From Acinetobacter colistiniresistens (GTDB lineage Bacteria; Pseudomonadota; Gammaproteobacteria; Pseudomonadales; Moraxellaceae): 64,000 bases of DNA. Within the stretch, counting starts at the first letter, position 1; each line of letters starts with the position of its first letter. Made by a program: the position numbers and the translations under genes. The stretch is from the NCBI RefSeq assembly GCF_024582815.1, contig NZ_CP102099.1, positions 2,418,001 through 2,482,000 of the forward strand, read 5' to 3'. Of this stretch, positions 16,239 to 24,901 are shown piece after piece. Under the pieces are notes generated by a model that saw only the letters and a list, made by a program, of their open reading frames with translations, was not told the origin of the DNA and searched no databases.

Positions 16239-16982
16239 TTATCCTCCTAAACTTGCATTAATAATATTTGCAGAAATTCGACCAGAACTATTAACAATTT
16301 TCACTATTTTACCGTTATGGAAAATTGCTCTTTTACCATGTCTGTAATCTTGTTTTGTTACCGAGGTTGTGCCGCCTATATTAGGATTTGCATAAGTCTG
16401 ATGACCTATGACAACACTTCGAGTTTTCCCCGCACCATATAGTGCTTTCGACAACTCAGCAGCAAAACAATCATCTCCATTTCCTGTATTACACCCATGT
16501 ATTTCTATTTTTGACTCATTAGTAAATGAACCTAAGCTGAGTTCAGAAATAGCATACTGATTTTTGACTTTATTCGTAGCATAGTTTAGTCCTCTCCAAA
16601 ATGCTTGAAACTTTGTTTTATACAGATTGGAAGCTAAGGCTTGCCCACGCATATCAATATTTTTGTTAAATGATGCTCCAATAATAAAATAAACGCCATC
16701 AGGATCACCGTGGCAAAATAGATCTAACGACTGAATAGTATTCGCTGCTTGGCTTTTGATGGTGCTAACAAGCTCACCAGCACCTTCTTTTAGAAAAGTT
16801 GTCTTAATCGGTAGATCATTTTTATAATCGGCTGTTACGTTCTTTGATGCATACATGAAAGCAGAGTTATCACTTGCTTTTGAGGCTCCACCATAAATAA
16901 TAAGGCGGGTGGGGCTATTGAGTCTAACTTGCTCAACTTTAGCATTTACCTTAGTTGTTGTTTTATGAGCTTGAGTTACCAT
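16239..16982 (-). CDS. Caspase-like (clan CD) candidate T6SS effector
   Basis: 247 residues, no signal peptide. Two hydrophobic strands end in SLDLFCHG (His91-Gly92) and SKIEIHGC (Cys164), the His-Gly ... Gly-Cys spacing of clan CD cysteine peptidases and DUF4347/C80-like folds. N-terminal IIYGGAS and later SVVIGHQTYANP fit the same alpha/beta layout. Known family: such folds cleave proteins, and some are self-processing domains. Inference: a toxin delivered on the PAAR tip. It overlaps the PAAR gene (ATGGTAA), so the two are coupled. It could instead be a non-catalytic adaptor. Confidence 0.6.
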   Translation of the reverse strand: MVTQAHKTTTKVNAKVEQVRLNSPTRLIIYGGASKASDNSAFMYASKNVTADYKNDLPIKTTFLKEGAGELVSTIKSQAANTIQSLDLFCHGDPDGVYFIIGASFNKNIDMRGQALASNLYKTKFQAFWRGLNYATNKVKNQYAISELSLGSFTNESKIEIHGCNTGNGDDCFAAELSKALYGAGKTRSVVIGHQTYANPNIGGTTSVTKQDYRHGKRAIFHNGKIVKIVNSSGRISANIINASLGG

Positions 16983-17494
16983 GATTCACGCTCTGCAAGA
17001 GTGATTTCGATTTGATCAGCTTGATCAGTTTCAGCTAACTTTTGCGTGAATCCTTCTGCATCGGTTGTACCCTCTATTATTCGTCCATCAGGATACTTAA
17101 TATTGTATTGGACATTAGCCATTGGTGCGCCGTCAATTTCATTTAATAACTGATATTGCCCTGAGTATTGTTTAGTTTTTACTACGGTTTGCTGATTTTG
17201 ATTTGAACTGCCAGCACCAATACCCGGTCCCGTGTCACTCACAGCAAGATTTTGTTTTGGAAGTAACTTACAGCCACATGACAATGAGTCATTAACTCGA
17301 GCAGCAGCTTTACCTAATACTTGCATGTATGGATCGCCAGTTATAATTGTTGCCACTGTCTTGTGTTTTGGGCAAGTTGCTTTATCACCTACACATGCAA
17401 TCGGAATTCCTTCAATTAAGAAGCTATTATTTCCAGAAATTACTTGCCCACCGCCAGTAGTGGGGCATCCAACAACGATATAAGGAGTTGCCAT
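16976..17494 (-). CDS. PAAR-domain protein with transthyretin-like extension
   Basis: 172 residues from MATPYIVVG; an in-frame Met at 17557 has poorer context, while GAGGGTAAAATTA precedes 17494. Residues 1-90 are a PAAR domain (CPTTGGGQVISGNN, GIPIACVGDKATCP, GDPYMQVLGKAAARVNDSLSCGCKL) with Cys/His for the metal-bound tip. Residues 110-170 look like a transthyretin-type adaptor (YQLLNEIDGAPMANVQYNI, GTTDAEGFTQKL). PAAR proteins cap the VgrG spike and carry effectors. First gene of a three-gene operon. Confidence 0.9.
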   Translation of the reverse strand: MATPYIVVGCPTTGGGQVISGNNSFLIEGIPIACVGDKATCPKHKTVATIITGDPYMQVLGKAAARVNDSLSCGCKLLPKQNLAVSDTGPGIGAGSSNQNQQTVVKTKQYSGQYQLLNEIDGAPMANVQYNIKYPDGRIIEGTTDAEGFTQKLAETDQADQIEITLAERESW

Positions 17495-17559
17495 AATTAA
17501 TTTTACCCTCTGTTTAATTTTTATGAGAGGGGATAATAGCAGCACATATACAGACAAGA

Positions 17560-18188
17560 CTGTTTAATTTTTTTAATTTGTCTATGGGCGGTTGGGCAGA
17601 AAGGTAGGGTCATATAGGCCGAGCAGGTGAACATGATTCTTAGCTATAGGTTCGTAGTTTGCAGATATAACAGAGTCTCATACTTATCAGTGGAAAACTT
17701 GAAATGTAAAAAATTGAGCAAAATAGAAAAAATAAATTTTACGCCATTTCTTACGCCTAGATATATTTTTGTGTTTTAAGTAATTGTTTTATAATTGAAT
17801 ACTGCGATAATCAAACCATTGCAGCATTAGGTTTTCCTCTAAGACAAAGTACTAATTCAGCTTATGCTGTAGCATAGCAGAAAATTGATTTCATAACTGA
17901 GAAAAGCAATGACAAGAAAATTCAAATTTAAGTTTTTAGTAAAGATAACTTAAAGGGCATAACTGCATCGGATTTTTAAACCTATTGAATCAAAGTTTCT
18001 TTTAGCTTTTATGGTGGATAGGATGAAGATTAATATTAACAAGATTATTATTCGGAATATTCTATATATTAAAATTTATTTAGTTTGTCTTAACATTTAT
18101 TTTTAATTTGTTAAATTGTTGGGTTATGTGGAAGGTGATTTTTTGTTCTTTTGGTGTTATAATGGATAGAAAATTAATATATATAGAA
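17560..18188. other. Intergenic stretch, no supported gene
   Basis: About 630 AT-rich bases upstream of the PAAR operon and of the next plus-strand gene. Only short broken frames are present (for example around 17900). A TATAAT-like box lies near 18160, just before the next gene. Possibly decayed sequence. Confidence 0.4.
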
Positions 18189-18584
18189 ATGATGATGAAA
18201 ATAATATCTACAGTTATGTTTATGCTTTTGTTTATTATGTCTTGCACGGTGGATGCTCAGAATTTTAAGGATGATTATGTTAGTTTGTCTGAGATTTATT
18301 TTAAATCGATTGATGATCAAATCCAATTTGAATATGCTTTGCGAGGAAAAGAAAAGTCAAGTAATGAACAGCTGGAAGCGAAGCAAAAAGAGTGTTTGGT
18401 CGAAAAAAGTAAAGTTAATTTGCATAAGTTAATTATTGATCGTTATTCAGATTATCAGGGGTATATGCAAGAAGCTGCTGAAAGTATCATGGAGAAGAAT
18501 GAATTTAAATTCACACAAGAAGAAGCGCAAAAGAATTATTCTGCGCTTAAGAGTGAGTTGAAGAAAACACAATTTCCATGCTGA
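18189..18584 (+). CDS. Small exported protein
   Basis: About 131 residues from ATGATGATGAAA at 18189; longer in-frame starts (18108, 18162) would spoil the signal peptide. The signal segment STVMFMLLFIMSC ends near VDA. The mature part is helical and charged with two cysteines (KECLVE and final FPC), resembling small periplasmic proteins of the LprI/DUF1311 kind in layout only. Function unknown. Confidence 0.5.
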   Translation: MMMKIISTVMFMLLFIMSCTVDAQNFKDDYVSLSEIYFKSIDDQIQFEYALRGKEKSSNEQLEAKQKECLVEKSKVNLHKLIIDRYSDYQGYMQEAAESIMEKNEFKFTQEEAQKNYSALKSELKKTQFPC

Positions 18585-18845
18585 ATGATGTAATTGCTTT
18601 CATGGGAATAATCCAGATTTAAATAGCAAGCAAGATACTTTTCAGTTAGGTACAATTTGTGTTGAGAACAGGTTTAATACCATGGGCTGGATGCTTTAGT
18701 GATATAGAATTGCATAATCGTTCTTTTTCTTTGGCGTGTAGCCTCGAAGATTGGCGGTTTTTATAAAGAAGAAAAAAGAGGGTACTATCGCTTAAGAAGT
18801 AGGCGTATACTGAATATGGATACTTGAATCTTGTAGGGTCAAAAA

Positions 18846-19037
18846 ATGCTTCTCAAGTTTGCAATTCGATTTATGGCGGTTCTGTTCGCTGTATTGGCTT
18901 TAGCTGCAGTAATCATTCATTTCTTTTTTTCAAGTAAGTTAACCACTGATTTATGGATTATTGCGGTTCCTGTTATTCTGGCTGTGCCAATACTTAGTTC
19001 CATCATTGTTGCTAAAGACGATGAGTTGAGCATTTAG
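18846..19037 (+). CDS. Small two-pass membrane protein
   Basis: 63 residues with two hydrophobic segments (about 5-29 and 37-56), a basic N-terminus and an acidic C-terminus (AKDDELSI). GTAGGGTC precedes the start. Unknown function; typical small Acinetobacter membrane protein. Confidence 0.5.
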   Translation: MLLKFAIRFMAVLFAVLALAAVIIHFFFSSKLTTDLWIIAVPVILAVPILSSIIVAKDDELSI

Positions 19038-19130
19038 TTAGTTTTTATTTAAATTGTATAAAAGTTTATCAAACGATAGGCTTTTTCTTTTATATGGTAT
19101 AAAAATAGCACCAATAAAAAGGAGCGTGAT

Positions 19131-19460
19131 GTGGTTATATCTGAATTAGTTCGAAATTTAGATCGAGAATATGAATTATTTATACAATCCCAAAGCTATC
19201 ATTCAAGTAAAAACAGCGAGATACAAGTAAAAGCACTGTTTTTGCAAGGTGCACTTAAAGCAATGAATTATCAACATACTCATCTCATTCCTTTGGGGGG
19301 CGGTGCTTATACAATACAGAATTTTAATAATTCTACATTAAATATTAATTTATTTAATACACCCCTATTTAAGAACAAAACAACTTTCGTAAATTGGCTG
19401 TCTAATGTTTTGCATAAAGAAATTTACACAGCACAACAACAGGAGCGATGTTTTGCTTAA
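19131..19460 (+). CDS. Unknown soluble protein, GTG start
   Basis: 109 residues. The GTG at 19131 is chosen because AAAGGAG lies 8 bases before it. Pattern: helix LVRNLDREYELFIQSQ, a central GGGAYTIQNFNNST, and a C-terminal helix with Trp. No family recognised; no signal peptide. Confidence 0.45.
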   Translation: MVISELVRNLDREYELFIQSQSYHSSKNSEIQVKALFLQGALKAMNYQHTHLIPLGGGAYTIQNFNNSTLNINLFNTPLFKNKTTFVNWLSNVLHKEIYTAQQQERCFA

Positions 19461-19700
19461 AGGATATTGATAAGGCTGTTCTTCCCAATTTAAATGCTTA
19501 TTTTCTTTGTAGATTTTGAGCATTTTGGGGCTTAAAAAGGTTGGAATTATGATCTGTGATGTTCAGTAATAATATGTGCTGAATCGCACCGAATATCGGT
19601 TTTTATTTTTTATTTCGTGTATTTATATAAAAATTATTTTTAAAGATTAAAAATAAACTACTCTCTAAGCTCTTATATTTAAATAAAAATAGGTATTCGA

Positions 19701-20353
19701 ATGAAAAAATTGGGGTTGGTGCTATTGCACTCACTATGTATTTATTGGCGATAAATGGCTGGGCAGATACACCTTTACAGATTAATTATGGGGTGCCGCA
19801 AACTTTAGGGGAGCGTACAATTCAATCATCAACACAAGATGATCATAGTCAAATTAAAGGTGAACTTCAGACTTCTTTATTTGCAGAATATTCTGGGTCG
19901 CGATTGAAATCTGATGAGGTTGATGGCCATGAAACATTAAATGGTTTCGGTACTGGCATAACTTTTACGGCTTTAGATGTATTCAATACAACTTTTGGTG
20001 TGTATTACCAAAAAAACGCTGATTGGAAGAGTACTGAGCTGAATGTAAAGGGCGGATATAAATTTTATAATCAAAACAATACTTATGCGAATGCAAGTAT
20101 TGGTGTCGGCTACGCTTGGCTCAAGGCTGATAATTATAACGTTAAGCTGCGTTATGTTACTTTGCCTGTTGAATTGGAAATGGGGCATTATTTTCAACCC
20201 AATATCGCGGCTTACGTAGGTTTGGGCTATAAATGGCTTTATATCGAAAACTTTAAAGATGTTTGTACTGGCTATTTTTGTGATAGTACGGCATCTGATA
20301 TTTTGGATATGGATGGGTTAACTTATAAAGTGGGTATTCGTTATAACTTCTAA
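19701..20353 (+). CDS. Outer-membrane beta-barrel protein, signal peptide shifted by one A
   Basis: The frame ending at 20353 is a barrel: alternating strands (GYKFYNQNNTYANASIGVGY, LPVELEMGHYFQPNIAAYVGL) and a terminal KVGIRYNF ending in Phe, as BAM substrates do. The in-frame ATG at 19736 would give only half a signal peptide. The ATG at 19701 is followed by six A; with seven, it reads MKKIGVGAIALTMYLLAI, a complete signal peptide ending near GWA. About 217 residues restored. Either a sequencing error or a slip-prone on/off switch. Confidence 0.6.
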
Positions 20354-20373
20354 GCATTCAATAGCATGAATCT

Positions 20374-20405
20374 TAAAGACTTATCTGTAGATAAGTCTTT
20401 TTTTA
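20374..20405 (+). terminator. Terminator of the barrel gene
   Basis: AAAGACTTATC pairs with GATAAGTCTTT, loop TGTA, then a T run. Confidence 0.85.
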
Positions 20406-20537
20406 TTCATTTTTCGAGTGATTTTACATAAAGGCGATAAAATTGGTTGAGTTTTAATCAATGCTTACTTACCTAAACAGTTAAAAATTTGTGATGACTT
20501 AAGATAAAAGCTCAATGATTAATTAGAGCATTAACAA

Positions 20538-22409
20538 ATGACAAATAATTTTGAATATAAACAAAAAAATTTAAAAACATCTCCTGCTTTGAATGTTGAA
20601 ACTTCAACTATTGATCGTTTTAGTCCAAAGTACTGGCGTATCGATGGGCCCCAAACTATGTCGTTTGCGATTACCAATTATGCAAATGGCTTTGAGGCTG
20701 CTTTTAGGTCACGTACCACAACAGACCTTGCGGGTATTAGTTGGGATTCTTACGATGTAAAAGACCATAAGCTTCTGGCTTATGAGACCAAATACGACTA
20801 TAGCGGTACCGTTTGGGATTTTGATATTGAATTATCTGCATCCATGCCTGCATTAAATAATGAAACCTTAACACCGACTTTAACCGTTTATTATCATGAA
20901 GATGGTGTAGATAAGGTTGCCTATGTTGTGTTGTTCAATTATGCAAATCAACCTGCTTCTCGATCTGCACATATCCATATCAATTGGGATACGGTCAAGG
21001 CTGGTTTTTCAGCTACAGATTCATTTCCTGTAAGCGATATCCAGCGAATTTCTTTGTCTGGCTTTACCTTAAGCTATAACGGCCATTCAACACTGCCTCT
21101 GGTAGAACCCGAAGATGGCTATATCCGTATTACAAATTCAGTCACGACGGGTCCGAACGCTAAATTGAGTTTAAGCCGAGTTTCTGTACCTTTACATGAT
21201 TATGGTATCTGCACCAGTTATGATGATCATTATGATCTTAATCCTCAGCGACTGGTTGATAATATGGCGGCTTTGGGCTATCACGGATTGATCAATCATT
21301 ACTGCGGGATGTCTAAATATCCAGAATTGTATTGGGATACGACGATCAACAAATGGCAAATCCCTGATACCTTAGTCACCAATCAAGCTGTTGTGAACCC
21401 ATGTACACGTAAGTGGCATGAACATTTCGCACAAGCATTACACAGCGCAGGCATGCAACCTGTGTTTGGTGTGAGTTTTGAGATGTATTCATTGGGGGCA
21501 AAAGAGTTTTGGGCACAACGCGACTGGAACAGTAATCTGGGGCGGACTGGTTATGAACCACCAAGTTATTTCTTTAGTCCTTGTGATCAGAATGCGCTTG
21601 CTTATTTACACAAAGCATTTATCGAGTTTGCAGATACCATGGCTGTTGGCGGGTGTCCAGTTAATATGCAAATTGGTGAGCCTTGGTGGTGGTATAACCA
21701 AGGTACAGATCTTCCTTGTGTCTATGATTACCCAACAAAACTGGCATTTAATGCAGACACTGGATTGTATGCACCAGATTTGGGAACGATTTATGATGCG
21801 GTTCATAAAACCGGAACACCGTATGACGAATTTAAAGCCTGGTTAAGAAACAAGTTGGGGCAAACCTGTCGAGATATTCGAACTGTGATTAAGACTAAAT
21901 ATCCGCAAGCCAAAGTATGTCCGTTGATTTTCTTCCCAACGATTCGGACACCAATTGAAACTTTAGCAACAGATATTAACTATCCAAGTGAACACTATTC
22001 ATATCCGAATTTTGACTACATTATGACCGAAGCCTATGACTGGATTTTGGAAGCCCGTTTAGGTTTGGCACATCAGGCAGTTTCCGAGATTCCGACATTG
22101 GATTTGCACTATCCCGTGGATAAAGTGGCTTATTTAGCAGGATTTGTTCCTGATTCATCGATTGCGCATCTTTATGGATTTGATAAGACAAAAGCTTATC
22201 GAACTCCAATTTGGCAGCGTGTGTTTGGGGATATGCAAAATAATAATGCTTTGGGCTTGATGAAACAATTTATTTGGGCCTATCCGCAAGTGATGCAGGA
22301 TTCTGTAACAATTGATACGCTTCAGGCACCGAATGGTTTCTTTGTCGAGAATACCCTGTATACACCAATTAATGATGATACGCCGTATCCACCTGAGATT
22401 TACTTGTAA
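20538..22409 (+). CDS. Large TIM-barrel-like protein, glycosidase-type (tentative)
   Basis: 623 residues, no signal peptide. Residues 1-215 are beta-rich (a jelly-roll-like part with VWDFDIELSASMPAL and RSAHIHINWDTV). Residues 220-600 have repeated strand-helix units typical of a glycoside-hydrolase barrel: YGICTSYDDHYDL, MAALGYHGLINHYCG, GMQPVFGVSFEMY, and VNMQIGEPWWWYNQG with a Glu placed like a catalytic acid. Such proteins occur as phage tail components and as bacterial orphans. It stands alone with its own terminator. Substrate unknown. Confidence 0.45.
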   Translation: MTNNFEYKQKNLKTSPALNVETSTIDRFSPKYWRIDGPQTMSFAITNYANGFEAAFRSRTTTDLAGISWDSYDVKDHKLLAYETKYDYSGTVWDFDIELSASMPALNNETLTPTLTVYYHEDGVDKVAYVVLFNYANQPASRSAHIHINWDTVKAGFSATDSFPVSDIQRISLSGFTLSYNGHSTLPLVEPEDGYIRITNSVTTGPNAKLSLSRVSVPLHDYGICTSYDDHYDLNPQRLVDNMAALGYHGLINHYCGMSKYPELYWDTTINKWQIPDTLVTNQAVVNPCTRKWHEHFAQALHSAGMQPVFGVSFEMYSLGAKEFWAQRDWNSNLGRTGYEPPSYFFSPCDQNALAYLHKAFIEFADTMAVGGCPVNMQIGEPWWWYNQGTDLPCVYDYPTKLAFNADTGLYAPDLGTIYDAVHKTGTPYDEFKAWLRNKLGQTCRDIRTVIKTKYPQAKVCPLIFFPTIRTPIETLATDINYPSEHYSYPNFDYIMTEAYDWILEARLGLAHQAVSEIPTLDLHYPVDKVAYLAGFVPDSSIAHLYGFDKTKAYRTPIWQRVFGDMQNNNALGLMKQFIWAYPQVMQDSVTIDTLQAPNGFFVENTLYTPINDDTPYPPEIYL

Positions 22410-22421
22410 TTCTCTGTAGCG

Positions 22422-22452
22422 AAAAGGCTTTGTAATTCAAAGCCTTTTTAGT
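22422..22452 (+). terminator. Terminator of the TIM-barrel-like gene
   Basis: AAAAGGCTTTG pairs with CAAAGCCTTTTT. Confidence 0.8.
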
Positions 22453-22624
22453 GTTTATTAGAACCTTAAAGCGAGAGTTTCATAGCATCGAACATATGTA
22501 GATAAAGCTAAGTCTTAATTACAAATGTTAAGAAAAAGAAAGTAATGTAAAATAAATCTTCATTAATAAATAGAAAAATTGAGATACACTGCCTTGATCA
22601 GCTTTAAAAATTCAAATGATTTTT

Positions 22625-22957
22625 ATGAAAACCAAAATTCTACTCCTCGGCTTAGTCTCAATCTTATTTGTGGGGTGTAATAAACAGCCAGAAGTCAAGA
22701 ACGAGCAAGCACAAGAAAGCTTTGAAGTTATAGACAATAAGATTTCAGAGTATATGGATATTTTGGATAATCCAGATACGCCTAAAGAGGAAAAAACGAA
22801 GGTACTGTGTAAAGACTATCCGAAATTATATGAGTCAAAGTATGTTCCAGCATTGTTAAAGCTTGCGCCGAAAGACTATACCAGAGAGAAGTTAATGGCT
22901 GATCTTAAAGTCTCGACAGAATACTATGCCGAGAAGTTAGATATCATGTGTAAGTGA
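22625..22957 (+). CDS. Small lipoprotein
   Basis: 110 residues from the ATG at 22625 (KTKILLLGLVSILFVGCNK); an ATG nine bases earlier is also in frame. The lipobox is FVGC. The mature part is acidic and helical with cysteines in VLCKDYP and the C-terminal MCK, which could pair. Unknown function. Confidence 0.6.
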   Translation: MKTKILLLGLVSILFVGCNKQPEVKNEQAQESFEVIDNKISEYMDILDNPDTPKEEKTKVLCKDYPKLYESKYVPALLKLAPKDYTREKLMADLKVSTEYYAEKLDIMCK

Positions 22958-23154
22958 TTCGTGATGGAGGAGGCGTGCTTCTCCATCTATCTTCAGAAAA
23001 ACCAGCATGGTCTAAGGTCGCTTAAATCAGAAAAAATTGGAAATATTAAACTGTGCGCCAAAATCTGTCGTTTAGTTGGCTTGATTGACTTGAAAAACAG
23101 GAAATAGAACCTATTATAATTTTTTTCTTATTCTGATATCACAGGCGGAATACG

Positions 23155-23436
23155 GTGAACGAAGACATTTTGTTACCAGCATCACGAGCGACTGCAATTT
23201 CCAATGCAAATGTTAAAAAGTTAACAGTAGATAAAATTCTCTCAAAAATTTCCAGTACGATTAAATTAAGAGCCAGTGATGGTGATCGAGATGCCTTACA
23301 GCAATTTTCAAAGCATGAAGTCAGTAGCGAAGACGCAGATATAGTTGTGAATGAATTAAAAACAGCTGGTTATCGGGTATTTCTTAACCCTAATTTTACC
23401 AATACCAATATCCAGTTCCAGCTCGAATGGGACTGA
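23155..23436 (+). CDS. Small unknown soluble protein, GTG start
   Basis: 93 residues; GTG at 23155 follows CAGGCGGAATAC. The N-terminal half is helical and basic; the C-terminal half has a YRVFLNPNFTN strand-turn. No family recognised. A strong terminator follows at once, supporting a real gene. Confidence 0.5.
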   Translation: MNEDILLPASRATAISNANVKKLTVDKILSKISSTIKLRASDGDRDALQQFSKHEVSSEDADIVVNELKTAGYRVFLNPNFTNTNIQFQLEWD

Positions 23437-23450
23437 GCTAAAGATCATAT

Positions 23451-23479
23451 AAAAGCCCCAGATTTGACTGGGGCTTTTA
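23451..23479 (+). terminator. Terminator
   Basis: AAAAGCCCCAG pairs with CTGGGGCTTTTA. Confidence 0.85.
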
Positions 23480-23622
23480 TATTGTATTTTGAACTTATTC
23501 TTGTTGTGCTGAGCAATGCTTGGAGTTCTTTGTGAGCTTACTTCATCACTTATAAAGAAAACATATTCCTAAAATGTTGAATAAAAATGCCTATAATGTA
23601 AAAAAACATCATAGAGCAAAAA

Positions 23623-23877
23623 ATGAGTTTAAGAAGGTGGTTACTGATCCTGCTAGGATTAACATTCACTTTGATCAGCTATCTATATTGGGATTACAAG
23701 CAAACAGGTGGTTATAGCAAGAATAGTGACGCTTATTATGGGTATTCCTTTCCAATCGACAATCAATTAAAAAATGCTGTTGATTGTGAATTGGCGAATA
23801 CAGAACATCCAGATCAACCACCAGTCTCACAGGCGTGGATGGAAGGGTGCAAGAAATATTTTGAAATTAATCATTAA
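23623..23877 (+). CDS. Small membrane-anchored protein
   Basis: 84 residues with an N-terminal hydrophobic anchor (LLILLGLTFTLISYLYW) and a short outward part with cysteines in DCELAN and GCKKYF. Unknown. The following stretch to 24018 holds a possible 25-codon frame from 23909 but nothing supports it. Confidence 0.45.
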   Translation: MSLRRWLLILLGLTFTLISYLYWDYKQTGGYSKNSDAYYGYSFPIDNQLKNAVDCELANTEHPDQPPVSQAWMEGCKKYFEINH

Positions 23878-24045
23878 ACTTTCTATTGAAATTAATGGAC
23901 GCTGCTTGATGAAAGTAAAAGCAGACGTACAGCGTCTAGTTTCACTACTTTATAAAAATAACTTTCTAAACGACTACCTGATTTGATTGAAGATTTTATT
24001 TAAGTTTTCTGTTAGTTTATGTATAAAAATAAAAGTGATTTGAAT

Positions 24046-24822
24046 ATGAAACATTTAAATTTAATTGCAGTTATTTTGTTCAGCGTAATTGCACTTCCTT
24101 TCAGTACCACATTATCAGCGAATATTTATATACCGATTTCTCTTTTTAAAAAGGCCGATAAGTCTAGATTTGTTAAAGCTCAAGCCCTGAAGACGGACGA
24201 ATTTGATGTTTCAACAATACAGCTATTAGAGGAGGGCTTTGTGCCGATTAAGTCACAAAAGTTTAATGGTAGGGATAGTACTAAGGGCTATGACTATATT
24301 GTTCATGAATTAGAAAAACGAGCAGACTCACTTGGAGCACAGATTGTACTGTTTAGTAATACCCAATCAACAGAATCAATTGGATATTATAGTTTTTTAA
24401 CGCCAGCTCCTCGGGGACCTCAGAATCAGACAGACAATAATGGATTTGGTAGTGTAAATACATCTAATAATGTGAGTAGTTCTTTAAGTCAATCAGCGCC
24501 CATTTACCAACCGCAGAAAGAATATACGGTGAGTTATTTTTATAGATTTGAGTCAATTACAGGGATTTATCCTATAGATTTATCGGATCTAGATAAATTT
24601 AGAACGGGTAATTTAGAAGGGGTTAAGGTTAAGGTCATATCGAAGAAATCACCTGCTTTTGGCGAAATCTTGGCAGATGATATTATTTTAAAAATTAATG
24701 ATATCGTTGTAAGAGATGTGAGTAACTTTGTAGATATCTCAAACTATTTAAATAAAGGTACGATTAAGTTCGAGATTTTGCGCAAAGGCCAGAAAATGGT
24801 AAAAGAAATCTCGATTACATGA
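24046..24822 (+). CDS. Exported PDZ-domain protein
   Basis: About 258 residues from the ATG at 24046 (MKHLNLIAVILF); an upstream in-frame ATG at 24019 is less likely. The signal peptide ends near LSA. Residues 60-170 form an envelope domain with a Ser/Asn-rich linker. Residues 185-258 are a PDZ fold: LEGVKVKVISKKSPAFGEILADDIILKIND, VVRDVSNFVDISNYL, FEILRKGQ. No protease catalytic triad is present, so it is a PDZ-only periplasmic protein that probably binds another protein. Confidence 0.65.
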   Translation: MKHLNLIAVILFSVIALPFSTTLSANIYIPISLFKKADKSRFVKAQALKTDEFDVSTIQLLEEGFVPIKSQKFNGRDSTKGYDYIVHELEKRADSLGAQIVLFSNTQSTESIGYYSFLTPAPRGPQNQTDNNGFGSVNTSNNVSSSLSQSAPIYQPQKEYTVSYFYRFESITGIYPIDLSDLDKFRTGNLEGVKVKVISKKSPAFGEILADDIILKINDIVVRDVSNFVDISNYLNKGTIKFEILRKGQKMVKEISIT

Positions 24823-24860
24823 TGTGCTTGGTAAACTGCTGATTGCTGTGTTTGCAGACT

Positions 24861-24896
24861 GATAAAAAAGGCCTTTAATCAGGCCTTTTTTATCAG
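24861..24896. terminator. Bidirectional terminator between PDZ protein and mechanosensitive channel genes
   Basis: GATAAAAAAGGCCT pairs with AGGCCTTTTTTATC, serving converging genes on both strands. Confidence 0.85.
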
Positions 24897-24901
24897 CTAA
24901 A

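Noticed and set aside
21478..21846. Plus-strand frame inside the TIM-barrel-like gene
   Set aside because: Fully contained in another frame of a long, well-formed gene; no ribosome site.
23774..23986. Frame spanning the end of the small membrane protein
   Set aside because: Mostly overlaps the real gene in another frame; the remaining 25 codons have no support.
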